From CAZYVD01 sp964651045 (GTDB lineage Bacteria > Zhuqueibacterota > QNDG01 > DSAB01), in NCBI GenBank assembly GCA_964651045.1, contig CAZYVD010000017.1, forward strand, positions 1 to 42,996: a stretch of 42,996 nucleotides of DNA, read 5' to 3'. Shown here piece by piece: positions 35,170 through 42,955 of this stretch. Positions within the stretch are counted from its first letter, which is position 1; every line of letters starts with the position of its first letter. The notes beneath the pieces were generated by a model, which worked only from the letters and a program-made list of their open reading frames with translations, did no database searches and was not told where the DNA came from. The position numbers were made by a program, and so were the translations under genes.

Positions 35170-36210
35170 ATGAAGATATGGAGGAATATTTTATTTATTA
35201 GTTTAATTTGCTTTTTAATTTCAGCATTTTTCACTTATTCACTGGTAGCCCAGGATGACGATAAGAAGGCAAAGAAAGAGAGACTGGCAAAGCTTGAGGA
35301 ACAGGTTAAAGATATCAGGTGGGAGCTGGAGGAGTATAGTAAGAGCGGTAATCGGGCTGCTTATGATGAGGCGAGGAAAAAGTATGATGAACTAATGAGC
35401 GAGATCAAGGCTATAAAAGAAGAGCTTGCTTCAGAGACACAGAGAATCGTCTTGATCAAGAAGACTTTAAACGATGGATTAAAACTATTTCGTCTTGGAA
35501 GATATTCTGAATCGGTTGTGAAGTTTGACCAAGTTATTAAAATGGACTCATTAGATGCTAAACCATATTATTGCAAGGCTCTTTCTCTGGTTCGTCTGAA
35601 GAAGTATAAAGAGGCCGAACAGGCTTATAAAAAGTCTCTTGATCTCGATTCAACCAATTCGAAGGTGTATTATAACTATGGAAATTTAAAGAAGAGGTTG
35701 GGTGAGACTGATGCTGCGCTTGAGCTGTTTAAGCTGGCAGTCAAATACGACTCGACAAATTTTAAGGCCTATTACGGAATTGGAACTATATATGCAGATA
35801 AGAAGAATTACAACAGGGCGATTGATGCATTCAAGAACGCAGTCAATATTAAGCCCAATTATTATCAGGCATACAATGCTCTCGGAGTGGTTTACCAGAA
35901 TATCGGAAAGCACAAAGAGGCAATCGATGTATTAAAGAAGGCTGTTGAGATCAAGTCGAGTTTCTGGCGGTCATACTACAGGCTTTCGCAGTCATATAAT
36001 GAACTCGGTCAGCATCAAAAGGCTCTTCAGGCAGCCCAGAATTGTATAAAATATAGAAGCCGGTTTGCTCCGGCATATTATGAAATGGGGCTTGCCTATA
36101 AGGCTCTGGGTGATGTTGCCAAGGCCATAGAAAGTTTCAAGGAGGCAGCAAAGGACAGGAGATGGGCCGAGAGATCAAATTATGAGATCGAACAACTCAA
36201 GAAAATATAA
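35170..36210 (+). CDS. Exported TPR-repeat protein
   Basis: The predicted protein has 346 aa from ATG 35170; this start is preferred to the in-frame upstream ones because GGAGGG lies 7 bases before it. The N terminus (MKIWRNILFISLICFLISAFFTYSLVAQ) is a signal peptide or membrane anchor. Residues about 33-100 form a charged coiled coil. Seven tetratricopeptide repeats follow to the end, for example AKPYYCKALSLVRLKKYKEA and YNALGVVYQNIGKHKEA. TPRs mediate protein-protein binding in the envelope. No enzymatic motif is seen and the partner is unknown. A strong hairpin terminator follows at 36231. Confidence 0.85.
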   Translation: MKIWRNILFISLICFLISAFFTYSLVAQDDDKKAKKERLAKLEEQVKDIRWELEEYSKSGNRAAYDEARKKYDELMSEIKAIKEELASETQRIVLIKKTLNDGLKLFRLGRYSESVVKFDQVIKMDSLDAKPYYCKALSLVRLKKYKEAEQAYKKSLDLDSTNSKVYYNYGNLKKRLGETDAALELFKLAVKYDSTNFKAYYGIGTIYADKKNYNRAIDAFKNAVNIKPNYYQAYNALGVVYQNIGKHKEAIDVLKKAVEIKSSFWRSYYRLSQSYNELGQHQKALQAAQNCIKYRSRFAPAYYEMGLAYKALGDVAKAIESFKEAAKDRRWAERSNYEIEQLKKI

Positions 36211-36230
36211 TTATTATTGAGACTTTATGA

Positions 36231-36265
36231 ACAAAACCCATCGCATAGTCAACGATGGGTTTTGT
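36231..36265 (+). terminator. Rho-independent-type hairpin after the TPR gene
   Basis: A 13-bp perfect stem ACAAAACCCATCG/CGATGGGTTTTGT with a 9-base loop. The T-rich arm lies inside the stem and no long T run follows. It may also work bidirectionally. Confidence 0.75.
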
Positions 36266-36309
36266 GTATATGTTGAATCAAATGATCTGGATGGAGGAGA
36301 AAAAGAGAA

Positions 36310-37179
36310 ATGGACTTTTCAATAATATCAGCACTAATTGTTATGGGAGGACTCGGAGTATTGCTTGGTGTTGCGCTTGCACTGGCCTCCAAGGTTTTTT
36401 CTGTTGAAAAGGATGATAGAGTCATACAGATCGAAAAGATACTGCCCGGAGCAAACTGTGGTGCATGCGGAGCACCAGGATGCAGTGGTTTTGCAGAGGG
36501 TGTTGTACAGGGCAAATATAAGGTGACTGGATGCATTCCGGGTGGGGGAGATGTAGCAACAAAGATTGCCGAAATCCTCGGAACCGAAGCTGGTGAAATA
36601 GTCCCAAAGATTGCTGTTGTCAGATGCAGGGGCGACAGGGAAAACTGTGTAGAACGTGCAAAATATCAGGGTATTACTAATTGCACGGCTGCTGTCTTAA
36701 TCGACAATGGTGCAAAGGGATGTATCTATGGATGTCTTGGATATGGTACCTGTGTCGAAGCCTGTCCTTTTAATGCAATCTCGATGCAGGAGAATGGGCT
36801 GCCGAGAGTCGATGAAGACTTGTGTACAGGCTGCGGTGAGTGTGTTCGAGTCTGCCCGAGGGGAATATTGGAATTAATTCCCAAGGACCAGAAAATTTTT
36901 ATTGGCTGCGTTTCAAGGGATTTTGGGAAAAAGGTCAAATCTGTCTGCAAAGTCGGATGTATAGGTTGTGGCCTATGTGCAAAGCCAACGATTACAGAGA
37001 ACCAGATAATTACAATGGACGGGCACCTTCCACTAATCCATTATGAAAGAATAAAAGATCCAGTAGGCGATTTAAAACTGGCAGTGGAGAAATGTCCGAC
37101 CAAATCTTTTGTGGTTCGCGGCAGTGATGTAAAGGTTTCGGCAGGGATAGTGGAGAAAGAAGAAGAGACAACAAAGTGA
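36310..37179 (+). CDS. rnfB: RnfB-like iron-sulfur electron-transfer protein
   Basis: This 289-aa protein has an N-terminal membrane segment (about 4-28), then the RnfB-type 4Fe-4S domain with C50, C53, C58 and C75 (NCGACGAPGCSG), two ferredoxin clusters (C138-x3-C142-x5-C148-x3-C152 and C172-x2-C175-x2-C178-x3-C182, CTGCGECVRVCP), and a further cysteine-rich group C213, C217, C220, C223 of an extended RnfB. RnfB is the ferredoxin-facing subunit of the Rnf complex, which couples ferredoxin oxidation to NAD reduction and ion pumping. None of rnfC, D, G, E or A lies beside it, so here it is isolated; partners may be elsewhere, or it may serve another electron chain. It is followed by a decayed insertion sequence. 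Confidence 0.9.
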   Translation: MDFSIISALIVMGGLGVLLGVALALASKVFSVEKDDRVIQIEKILPGANCGACGAPGCSGFAEGVVQGKYKVTGCIPGGGDVATKIAEILGTEAGEIVPKIAVVRCRGDRENCVERAKYQGITNCTAAVLIDNGAKGCIYGCLGYGTCVEACPFNAISMQENGLPRVDEDLCTGCGECVRVCPRGILELIPKDQKIFIGCVSRDFGKKVKSVCKVGCIGCGLCAKPTITENQIITMDGHLPLIHYERIKDPVGDLKLAVEKCPTKSFVVRGSDVKVSAGIVEKEEETTK

Positions 37180-37211
37180 ATCTTTTAGATTAATTTTAAA
37201 TATGTTCATAT

Positions 37212-37996
37212 GCAAAATGAATGTGCACCCCCCTTGATAAGTTTCTTTTTAATGTGTTTGTTAATTTTGAAGTCAATCTCTATTATTTTTTGAAAAACTT
37301 TTTATCGTTTTCTTTGAGACGGTCAAACTATCTTTTAAAAGGTTCCACTCTTTAACTACAAAGGAGTTAATGTAATCAGCAGGAAGGTTTATCTCATCAT
37401 TAAGAACATGAATAAATCCACCTCCAGAAGTGTTTTCACTTTCTCTGAACTGACCTAAAAAATAAACTCTGGAAATAAAATCTTCTCTCTCTTTTCCCAG
37501 ACAGGCTCCCTACGAAAGTAGCTGCGCTTTCTACCTTAAGTGCATCAGGAACTTCAAAACGATGAAAAAAACGTTCACATCCATCAATAAAGTTATCTGC
37601 TGTCAAGGATTCAATTCCCTGGATATGGCTGTGGCTCCATAAAAAAACTCAGACGCCTCTTCCTTGAGATAATTATATATCCGATAAATCCGCTCCTCAG
37701 TCTCAGCTCTACATTTGCGCCTCTTACCCAAAGGCCAACCCCTATGATCAATCGTCACATCTTGAGAAGAATCTTTTGTCCATTTGGTAACAAAATGTTT
37801 GCTGACTCCAAGCTGTCTCACTATCCTGTTTTTGCTCCATCCTTGTTTAAAATAAAGATTGTTGACCTGTTTGCGGACCTTAATAAGTTTTTTTTCAACA
37901 TCGCATTCTTTACAGTTTAAGGTACATTGAATAAATGAAAATAAACAATTTCTCCAAACCATGCAAGCCCCTTTAGGGGGTGCACGTTCATTTTGC
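37212..37996. mobile_element. Internally deleted insertion sequence with 21-bp inverted ends
   Basis: The ends are imperfect 21-bp inverted repeats: 37212-37232 begins GCAAAATGAATGTGCACCCC and 37976-37996 is its inverse with one mismatch. The 785-bp interior holds a broken minus-strand transposase. No clear target-site duplication is seen beside the ends. It lies between the rnfB-like gene and a minus-strand membrane protein gene and fills that gene-free gap. Confidence 0.82.
37273..37962 (-). pseudogene. Decayed DDE/integrase-type transposase
   Basis: The first 119 residues (37962-37603) hold an N-terminal helix-turn-helix (NRIVRQLGVSKHFVTKW) and a linker ending EFFYGATAISRELNP, then a stop. 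In another frame the sequence resumes with an integrase-core-like piece (FHRFEVPDALKVESAATFVG, where an Asp-Asn is expected at ES), and after another shift a C-terminal piece (SRVYFLGQFRES, INSFVVKEW) ends at 37273. The middle of the catalytic domain is missing, so the gene is dead through internal deletion and at least two frame changes. Similar full-length transposases have HTH then rve core; I cannot name the IS family. Confidence 0.75.
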
Positions 37997-38007
37997 CATC
38001 AATTTTT

Positions 38008-40308
38008 TTAATCTTTAATTTGTGCGGGCATCTTAGATATGAGCAGTACGATCAGTGCGCAGATGTTTATGAAACTCAGAAGAAGCAGTGTGTTGGGGAT
38101 TCCAAGAATTGGGATGATAAAACCAGATGTCAGAAGGGCTCCTGCAGATGAACCTGTCAGGTCGATTCCATAGAGCAGGCCAGCAGAACCCTTTTTTAAA
38201 GAGGATTTTCTAAGATATAAATGATTGGCAAGAGGAAACTGGCATCCACCTATAAAACCAGCTCCTCCTACCACGAAGGGAAATATCCATACCGAGACAT
38301 TTGAGATCAATCTTGTTGATGTCGAACCATGGAGTATTAAAAGTATACCATAGGTAATAAGAGGATATATTGCCATCGAGAGTTGCAAGAGTCTGAAGAT
38401 AGAGAAGCTATTCTTTGATATGTTTTCCTCCGATATTGTAATGCGGCTTCCAAGAGCAAGGCCCAGCATGTATGCTGCAACGAGTATAGAAAGATGTTGA
38501 TACACATATCCATGAATTACCTGGAATCCAAGGATTAGAATCACCTCAAGAGAGATTTCTGTGAAGCCCACGATCAGTATAGAGAATATGATTCCTATTG
38601 CAGGAGAACGCTCCTTTCTATTTTTAAAGAGATTGATTATTATAATGAGCATTGTGATAAATGCAAAGATTTCACAAATGTTAATTGTGCTCAAACGTGA
38701 GAATCCAAGAAATATCTTTTTAAATCCGGTGGAAAAGTAGGTTGCCCATAGTATGGTATCAAAATAGTATCCTATAGGTTTAAAGTCTCTATTGATCTTA
38801 TCTGGCTCTACTATATAAATCCTGCTTTTCAGGAAGTTTTGCCTCTCTTTTGAGAGCTGGTATGGGAGATAGTACTCTCTTACGTATTTTGTTTTGAGTT
38901 CTCTTTTCTTTAATCTCTCTATAAGAACCTGTGGATCAGATGTGAGAAGACCGACTTCAGATGAGGCTATGAATCGTACTGTCTCGCCAGGCAGAAGAAT
39001 GACCTCCGGGAATACAGCCACTGTTGTTGAATAGATAGTACTAAGGAAGTCGGATAATTCAGGGCTTATGGCATTCTCAGAGGAAGAAACATTAAAAGAG
39101 AAGATGCCGCCCTTGTTTAATCTTTTTATGACTTCCCTAAAGAATTCGACTGTATAGAAACGGTTCAACTGGGCCGTAAATGGATTTGGGAAATTTAGAA
39201 GCACAACATCATATTTTTCGTGAGAGTTTTTGATATATCTTAATCCATCGTCGTAGTGTATTTCTACTCTTGGATCATCAAATGATTTTGTATATTCTGA
39301 GGGAAGAATCTTTCGTGATAATCTTACGAGTTCAGGATCAAGCTGGACATAGTCGACCCTTTCAACAGAGGGATGAGTGAGAATCTCATCGATCGATCCA
39401 GCCGAGACTCCTCCGATTAAAAGCACTCTCTTTGGTTCTGGGTGTTCAAGGAGAGCAAATTGAACAGACTCCTCGGCAGTGAGCTTGTCTGGTGCTGAGA
39501 AAATTAAAAGGCCATTTTCAAAAAAGTTGAATTGTTCACCTATTCGAGTAACGACTATGTTGCCATAAATAGTTGTTTTTGTAGCAACAAGATCGTATCC
39601 CTTCCAAAGCATTTTATCATAAATGTTTTGAAGTTTTTCCGAGAAAATAAAACCAGATGCCGTATATCCAATTAGAAAAACAGACAATAATACCTTAGCC
39701 GTTTTACTGATTCGAAGTAGAAAACTTGAAGATAGAAGGATTGCAGAGGTCAGATTTAAAATACAGAGCAGAAAAAAACTGAATGCAGGATTTGTATACC
39801 GCAGAAAGATGAAACTGGCAAATACTCCTCCTATTGTAGATCCAATGGCCTCCAGCAGATATACCCTGCCAATCGATTCACTGCCTTTTTTAATAAATGA
39901 TCCAAATGCATGACATGAAGTTGTATAAAGGAGGCCGAATATCAGACAGATTGGTGAGAGTGTAATGAAGGTAATGATAAACATTGGAACAAATCCGATC
40001 ATTTCGCCGAGTGTAACTCCTATCATCTCTTTGATGATTCTTATGAAGAATAGGAGCAGGGGAAGAATCAGAGAGAGAGTTGCCTGAAGAAGAGCGACAC
40101 GAATGTGTGGGGATTGGGTGTCTGGCAAAATTCTTGGAATGAGTCCACTTCCGATAGCAGTCCAGAAGAGCCATATTCCAAGCATTATCCCCAGGGAGAG
40201 TTCGTTGCCGTAGAAGATCACGACGAGCTCGCGCATAATCAGGACTTGAGTTACTATTGTTGTAAATCCTGCTGTAAAGACCGAAAAGTTTAAAATTGAT
40301 TTTTTCAT
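38008..40308 (-). CDS. Membrane protein with spermidine-synthase-like domain
   Basis: The 766-aa protein has about seven transmembrane segments in residues 1-215, a soluble Rossmann-type domain (about 225-470), and further transmembrane segments from about 540 to 760. The soluble part resembles spermidine/spermine synthases and methyltransferases: LLIGGVSAGSIDEIL, DYVQLDPELV, DDGLRYI and LNRFYTVEFF. In the active-site region, where true synthases have an Asp (VDxxDP), it reads LLNFPNPF (near residue 370), and the glycine-rich loop is GGVSAG rather than GGGxG, so polyamine synthesis is doubtful. Fused membrane/synthase proteins of this layout are common and of unknown function. It is divergent from cysS. 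Confidence 0.85.
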   Translation of the reverse strand: MKKSILNFSVFTAGFTTIVTQVLIMRELVVIFYGNELSLGIMLGIWLFWTAIGSGLIPRILPDTQSPHIRVALLQATLSLILPLLLFFIRIIKEMIGVTLGEMIGFVPMFIITFITLSPICLIFGLLYTTSCHAFGSFIKKGSESIGRVYLLEAIGSTIGGVFASFIFLRYTNPAFSFFLLCILNLTSAILLSSSFLLRISKTAKVLLSVFLIGYTASGFIFSEKLQNIYDKMLWKGYDLVATKTTIYGNIVVTRIGEQFNFFENGLLIFSAPDKLTAEESVQFALLEHPEPKRVLLIGGVSAGSIDEILTHPSVERVDYVQLDPELVRLSRKILPSEYTKSFDDPRVEIHYDDGLRYIKNSHEKYDVVLLNFPNPFTAQLNRFYTVEFFREVIKRLNKGGIFSFNVSSSENAISPELSDFLSTIYSTTVAVFPEVILLPGETVRFIASSEVGLLTSDPQVLIERLKKRELKTKYVREYYLPYQLSKERQNFLKSRIYIVEPDKINRDFKPIGYYFDTILWATYFSTGFKKIFLGFSRLSTINICEIFAFITMLIIIINLFKNRKERSPAIGIIFSILIVGFTEISLEVILILGFQVIHGYVYQHLSILVAAYMLGLALGSRITISEENISKNSFSIFRLLQLSMAIYPLITYGILLILHGSTSTRLISNVSVWIFPFVVGGAGFIGGCQFPLANHLYLRKSSLKKGSAGLLYGIDLTGSSAGALLTSGFIIPILGIPNTLLLLSFINICALIVLLISKMPAQIKD

Positions 40309-40397
40309 CTTGAGGTATAAATTTTTATTGTGTAAATTAAGATATACAACAGATTTTAAATAATCAAGAAGTTTGTTTTAATATCAAAGGAGAGGAG

Positions 40398-41828
40398 ATG
40401 CTAAGAGTCTATAATACATTGACGAGAAAAAAGGAGGAGTTTGTTCCAATTAATCCGCCATTTGTTGGGATTTATGTATGTGGACCGACCGTTTATGATC
40501 AGCCACATCTTGGGCATGCAAAAAGTTATATCTCTTTTGATGTAATTGTAAGGTATCTACGTGCCCTGAACTACAGAGTCAGATATGTGCAGAATATTAC
40601 AGATGTCGGACACATGCTTGAGGATGATGGAGAGGATAGAATAATTAAGAAGGCGCGTCTTGAAAAGCTTGAACCTGTAGAGGTTGCACAGAAATATGAA
40701 ATTCAATACTTCAAAGATATGGATAGTCTTAACTGTTTAAGACCCGATATTTCATGTCGCGCAACGGGTCATATTCCAGAGATGATCGAGCTTGTGCAGA
40801 AACTTATTGAAAAGGGTTATGCATATCATGTAGATGGAAATGTTTATTTTGATATTTTTAAGTTCACAGATTATGGTAAACTTTCAGGAAAGAAAATTGA
40901 GGATTTAATTGAAGGTGCAAGAGTTGAGATAGACCCAAGGAAAAAAAATCCTGCTGATTTTGCCCTGTGGAAGAAGGCCGAGAAGGGACATATAATGCAG
41001 TGGCCATCTCCATGGGGGCGGGGTTTTCCTGGATGGCATCTTGAGTGCTCTGTCATGTCTATGAAATATTTGGGCGAAAGTTTTGATATTCACGGAGGTG
41101 GATTGGATAACCAGTTTCCTCATCATGAGTGTGAGATAGCTCAAAGTGAAGCTGCTACAGGAAAGACTTTTGCCAGATACTGGCTGCACAACAACATGGT
41201 GACAGTAGATGGTAAAAAGATGAGCAAATCGCTCGGAAATTTTATCACCCTATCTGAATTATTCAAAAGATATGATCCAATGGTGATCAGATTCTTTATT
41301 CTTCAGGGACATTACAGATCCCCACAAAATTTCTCTGATGAGTCTCTTGATGCAGCAAAGAAGGGATTTGAGAAGCTCATGCGAACAGTATCAGATATCA
41401 GGGATCGTTTTTCCGATAGTGTGAATATAGTTGAACTTGATGGAAGATGGAGAGACTATAGAGATCGGTTTTATGAATATATGGATGACGATTTTAATAC
41501 TGCTGGTGCAGTTTCTGTTCTTTTTGATATATCGAAAAAAGTAAATGAGATGTTTGCAGAGGATGATTTGGATAGTGATGCTGTTAAGCAAGTATTCTTT
41601 TTATTTAAGAGTTTAGGAGAGGATATTTTGGGTCTGAGATTCTCTGAATATATGGTAAAAGAGAAGAGTAATTTAGAGGCCGATTTAATAGATTTTATTG
41701 TTGATCTGCGTCAGGATCTTAGAAAGAAAAAACAGTGGGATGAGGCAGATAAAATCAGGGAGGAATTGAGCAAGTTGGGAATAATAGTAGAAGACGGCAA
41801 GGATGGATCAAAGTGGAGGAAGGTATAG
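40398..41828 (+). CDS. cysS: Cysteine--tRNA ligase
   Basis: This 476-aa class I aminoacyl-tRNA synthetase has the N-terminal VCGPTVYD with zinc-binding C28, the HIGH-type signature HLGH (37-40), zinc ligands in WHLECS and HHECE, and the KMSKS loop at residues 274-278 (KKMSKSLGNF). The DALR-type anticodon domain (C-terminal third) is complete, ending SKWRKV. A hairpin terminator follows at 41870. The start has AAAGGAGAGG a few bases upstream. Confidence 0.97.
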   Translation: MLRVYNTLTRKKEEFVPINPPFVGIYVCGPTVYDQPHLGHAKSYISFDVIVRYLRALNYRVRYVQNITDVGHMLEDDGEDRIIKKARLEKLEPVEVAQKYEIQYFKDMDSLNCLRPDISCRATGHIPEMIELVQKLIEKGYAYHVDGNVYFDIFKFTDYGKLSGKKIEDLIEGARVEIDPRKKNPADFALWKKAEKGHIMQWPSPWGRGFPGWHLECSVMSMKYLGESFDIHGGGLDNQFPHHECEIAQSEAATGKTFARYWLHNNMVTVDGKKMSKSLGNFITLSELFKRYDPMVIRFFILQGHYRSPQNFSDESLDAAKKGFEKLMRTVSDIRDRFSDSVNIVELDGRWRDYRDRFYEYMDDDFNTAGAVSVLFDISKKVNEMFAEDDLDSDAVKQVFFLFKSLGEDILGLRFSEYMVKEKSNLEADLIDFIVDLRQDLRKKKQWDEADKIREELSKLGIIVEDGKDGSKWRKV

Positions 41829-41869
41829 ATTGGTTTATGGGGGTTAATATCATAATGTAGTCCAGACAT

Positions 41870-41893
41870 TAGAAGGTAATCGGTTACCTTCTA
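41870..41893 (+). terminator. Terminator hairpin after cysS
   Basis: A 10-bp stem TAGAAGGTAA/TTACCTTCTA with a TCGG tetraloop-like loop is followed by TTTG. The T-run is short. Confidence 0.7.
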
Positions 41894-41983
41894 TTTGTGC
41901 ATGTTGCCTCAAAATAAAATTTAACTGAAGATATTAGCAGTATTCAAATTTTCTTTATTCACTTTTGGATTGCGACGCCTATT

Positions 41984-42013
41984 GCTCCGCAGGGGCTCTT
42001 GCCCGTGCGGAGC
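41984..42013. repeat. REP-like hairpin beside transposase remnant
   Basis: A 13-bp stem with one mismatch and a 4-base loop: GCTCCGCAGGGGC-tctt-GCCCGTGCGGAGC. It is immediately downstream of the transposase-like remnant on the minus strand. The preceding bases GGATTGCGACGCC resemble the start of the tandem units at 11784 (GGACTGCGGCGCC). Confidence 0.8.
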
Positions 42014-42312
42014 TTAAAATGTTTTAAACCGTCTGATTATTTTTGTCAACAACATCTTGCGCCGTTGTTTTATGTTCATTTGTTGGGGCGATTCATGAAT
42101 CGCCCCTACGGTATCGGTTATAATGACAATGCCATGAATATGGTTCGGCAAACATATTCATCCAATTTGATGTGATTATAATGATTCGGTAAATCATTCC
42201 AAATCGTCTTTATAATCAATCCGTATTCATTCAAAATCATTTCACCATCCACTATGTCGCCAACCTTGTATAATCTCCCCTCTGGGAAATTAGGCCAACC
42301 AGTCTCTCCCAT
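42014..42312 (-). pseudogene. Remnant of RAYT/IS200-like (Y1) transposase
   Basis: Reading from 42312, the frame gives GRLYKVGDIVDGEMILNEYG, then DLPNHYNHIKLDEYV, which matches the region before the catalytic His-x-His of REP-associated tyrosine transposases. A one-base shift near 42155 continues as LPNHIHGIVIITDTVGAIHESP ... TKIIRRFKTF and stops at 42014. The HxH motif (HIH) is thus in a different frame, the N terminus and the tyrosine-bearing C terminus are missing, and the gene is dead. The codons for VGAIHESP include a perfect 22-bp palindrome (42085-42106). Confidence 0.72.
42085..42106. repeat. Perfect 22-bp palindrome within transposase remnant
   Basis: GGGGCGATTCATGAATCGCCCC is self-complementary over 11-base arms. 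Palindromes of this GGGGCGATTC type occur as dispersed elements in many environmental genomes; here it is inside coding sequence of the RAYT remnant. Confidence 0.85.
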
Positions 42313-42390
42313 GTTCTATCTCTAAAACACCTCAAGCGATAATACTGTATACCATGTTGATTAATAGTACAAAAATTTTTAATTTTTCTA

Positions 42391-42419
42391 TTGACAACAA
42401 TAAATTTTTTTAATATAAT
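42391..42419 (+). promoter_or_regulatory. Sigma-70 promoter of the tRNA-tuf cluster
   Basis: TTGACA (42391-42396), a 17-base spacer and TATAAT (42414-42419) are a perfect consensus promoter; the first tRNA begins 16 bases downstream. Confidence 0.92.
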
Positions 42420-42435
42420 TATAGCCTGTATAAAT

Positions 42436-42508
42436 GCTGGCGTAGCTCAATTGGTAGAGCAGCTGATTTGTAATCAGCAGGTTGTAGGTTCAAGTCCTAT
42501 CGCCAGCT
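42436..42508 (+). tRNA. tRNA-Thr(TGT)
   Basis: A 73-nt tRNA with acceptor GCTGGCG/CGCCAGC, D-loop TCAATTGGTAGA, anticodon loop TTTGTAA (anticodon TGT) and T-loop TTCAAGT. CCA is not encoded. It is first in the tRNA-tuf cluster. Confidence 0.97.
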
Positions 42509-42542
42509 CGCGACAGATGAGTTGCGGTAAAATATAAATTTG

Positions 42543-42624
42543 GGAGGGGTTCCCGAGCGGTCAAAGGGAGCAGACTGTAAATCTGCCGGCGAAGCCTTCG
42601 GAGGTTCGAATCCTCCCCCCTCCA
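42543..42624 (+). tRNA. tRNA-Tyr(GTA)
   Basis: An 82-nt class II tRNA with acceptor GGAGGGG/CCCCTCC, anticodon loop CTGTAAA (anticodon GTA), a long variable arm (CCGGCGAAGCCTTC) and T-arm GGAGGTTCGAATCCTCC. CCA is not encoded. It is second in the cluster. Confidence 0.97.
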
Positions 42625-42632
42625 CTTCATAA

Positions 42633-42706
42633 GCGGGAATAGCTCAGTTGGCTAGAGCGTCAGCCTTCCAAGCTGAATGTCGCGGGTTCGAATCCCGTTT
42701 CCCGCT
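42633..42706 (+). tRNA. tRNA-Gly(TCC)
   Basis: A 74-nt tRNA with acceptor GCGGGAA/TTCCCGC, anticodon loop CTTCCAA (anticodon TCC) and T-loop GGTTCGAATCC. CCA is not encoded. It is third in the cluster. Confidence 0.97.
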
Positions 42707-42732
42707 CTTTTTATGGAAAAATTTTTTTTCTA

Positions 42733-42761
42733 TTGATTTAGGAAAAATATTTCATTATATT
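42733..42761 (+). promoter_or_regulatory. Possible second promoter before tRNA-Thr(GGT) and tuf
   Basis: TTGATT (42733-42738), a 17-base spacer and TATATT (42756-42761) lie between tRNA-Gly and tRNA-Thr(GGT), in an AT-rich gap of 114 bases. It could start an internal transcript for tRNA-Thr and tuf. Confidence 0.45.
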
Positions 42762-42773
42762 AAAAGGATTTTC

Positions 42774-42799
42774 ACTATTTAGATTTTTGTCTAAATAGT
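42774..42799. promoter_or_regulatory. Perfect 10-bp hairpin between tRNA-Gly and tRNA-Thr
   Basis: ACTATTTAGA-tttttg-TCTAAATAGT is a perfect inverted repeat with a 6-base loop, 21 bases upstream of tRNA-Thr(GGT). No T-run follows, so it is not a typical terminator; it may be a processing site or an operator-like element. Confidence 0.6.
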
Positions 42800-42820
42800 T
42801 ATAAAAACTTATTCTAAATT

Positions 42821-42893
42821 GCCCACGTAGCTCAGTTGGTAGAGCACATCCTTGGTAAGGATGAGGCCACCAGTTCAATCCTGGTCGTGGGCT
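42821..42893 (+). tRNA. tRNA-Thr(GGT)
   Basis: A 73-nt tRNA with acceptor GCCCACG/CGTGGGC, anticodon loop TTGGTAA (anticodon GGT) and T-loop GTTCAATCC. CCA is not encoded. It is the last tRNA before tuf. Confidence 0.97.
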
Positions 42894-42955
42894 CTGTTAT
42901 TAATGTTTGACTTTGATTTTTTGATTAATATGAAATTAATTGGAGGAATTAACCT

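Noticed and set aside
42118..42312. Intact small minus-strand gene
   Set aside because: It is the middle of a Y1 transposase with the conserved HIH shifted into another frame, so it is called a pseudogene.
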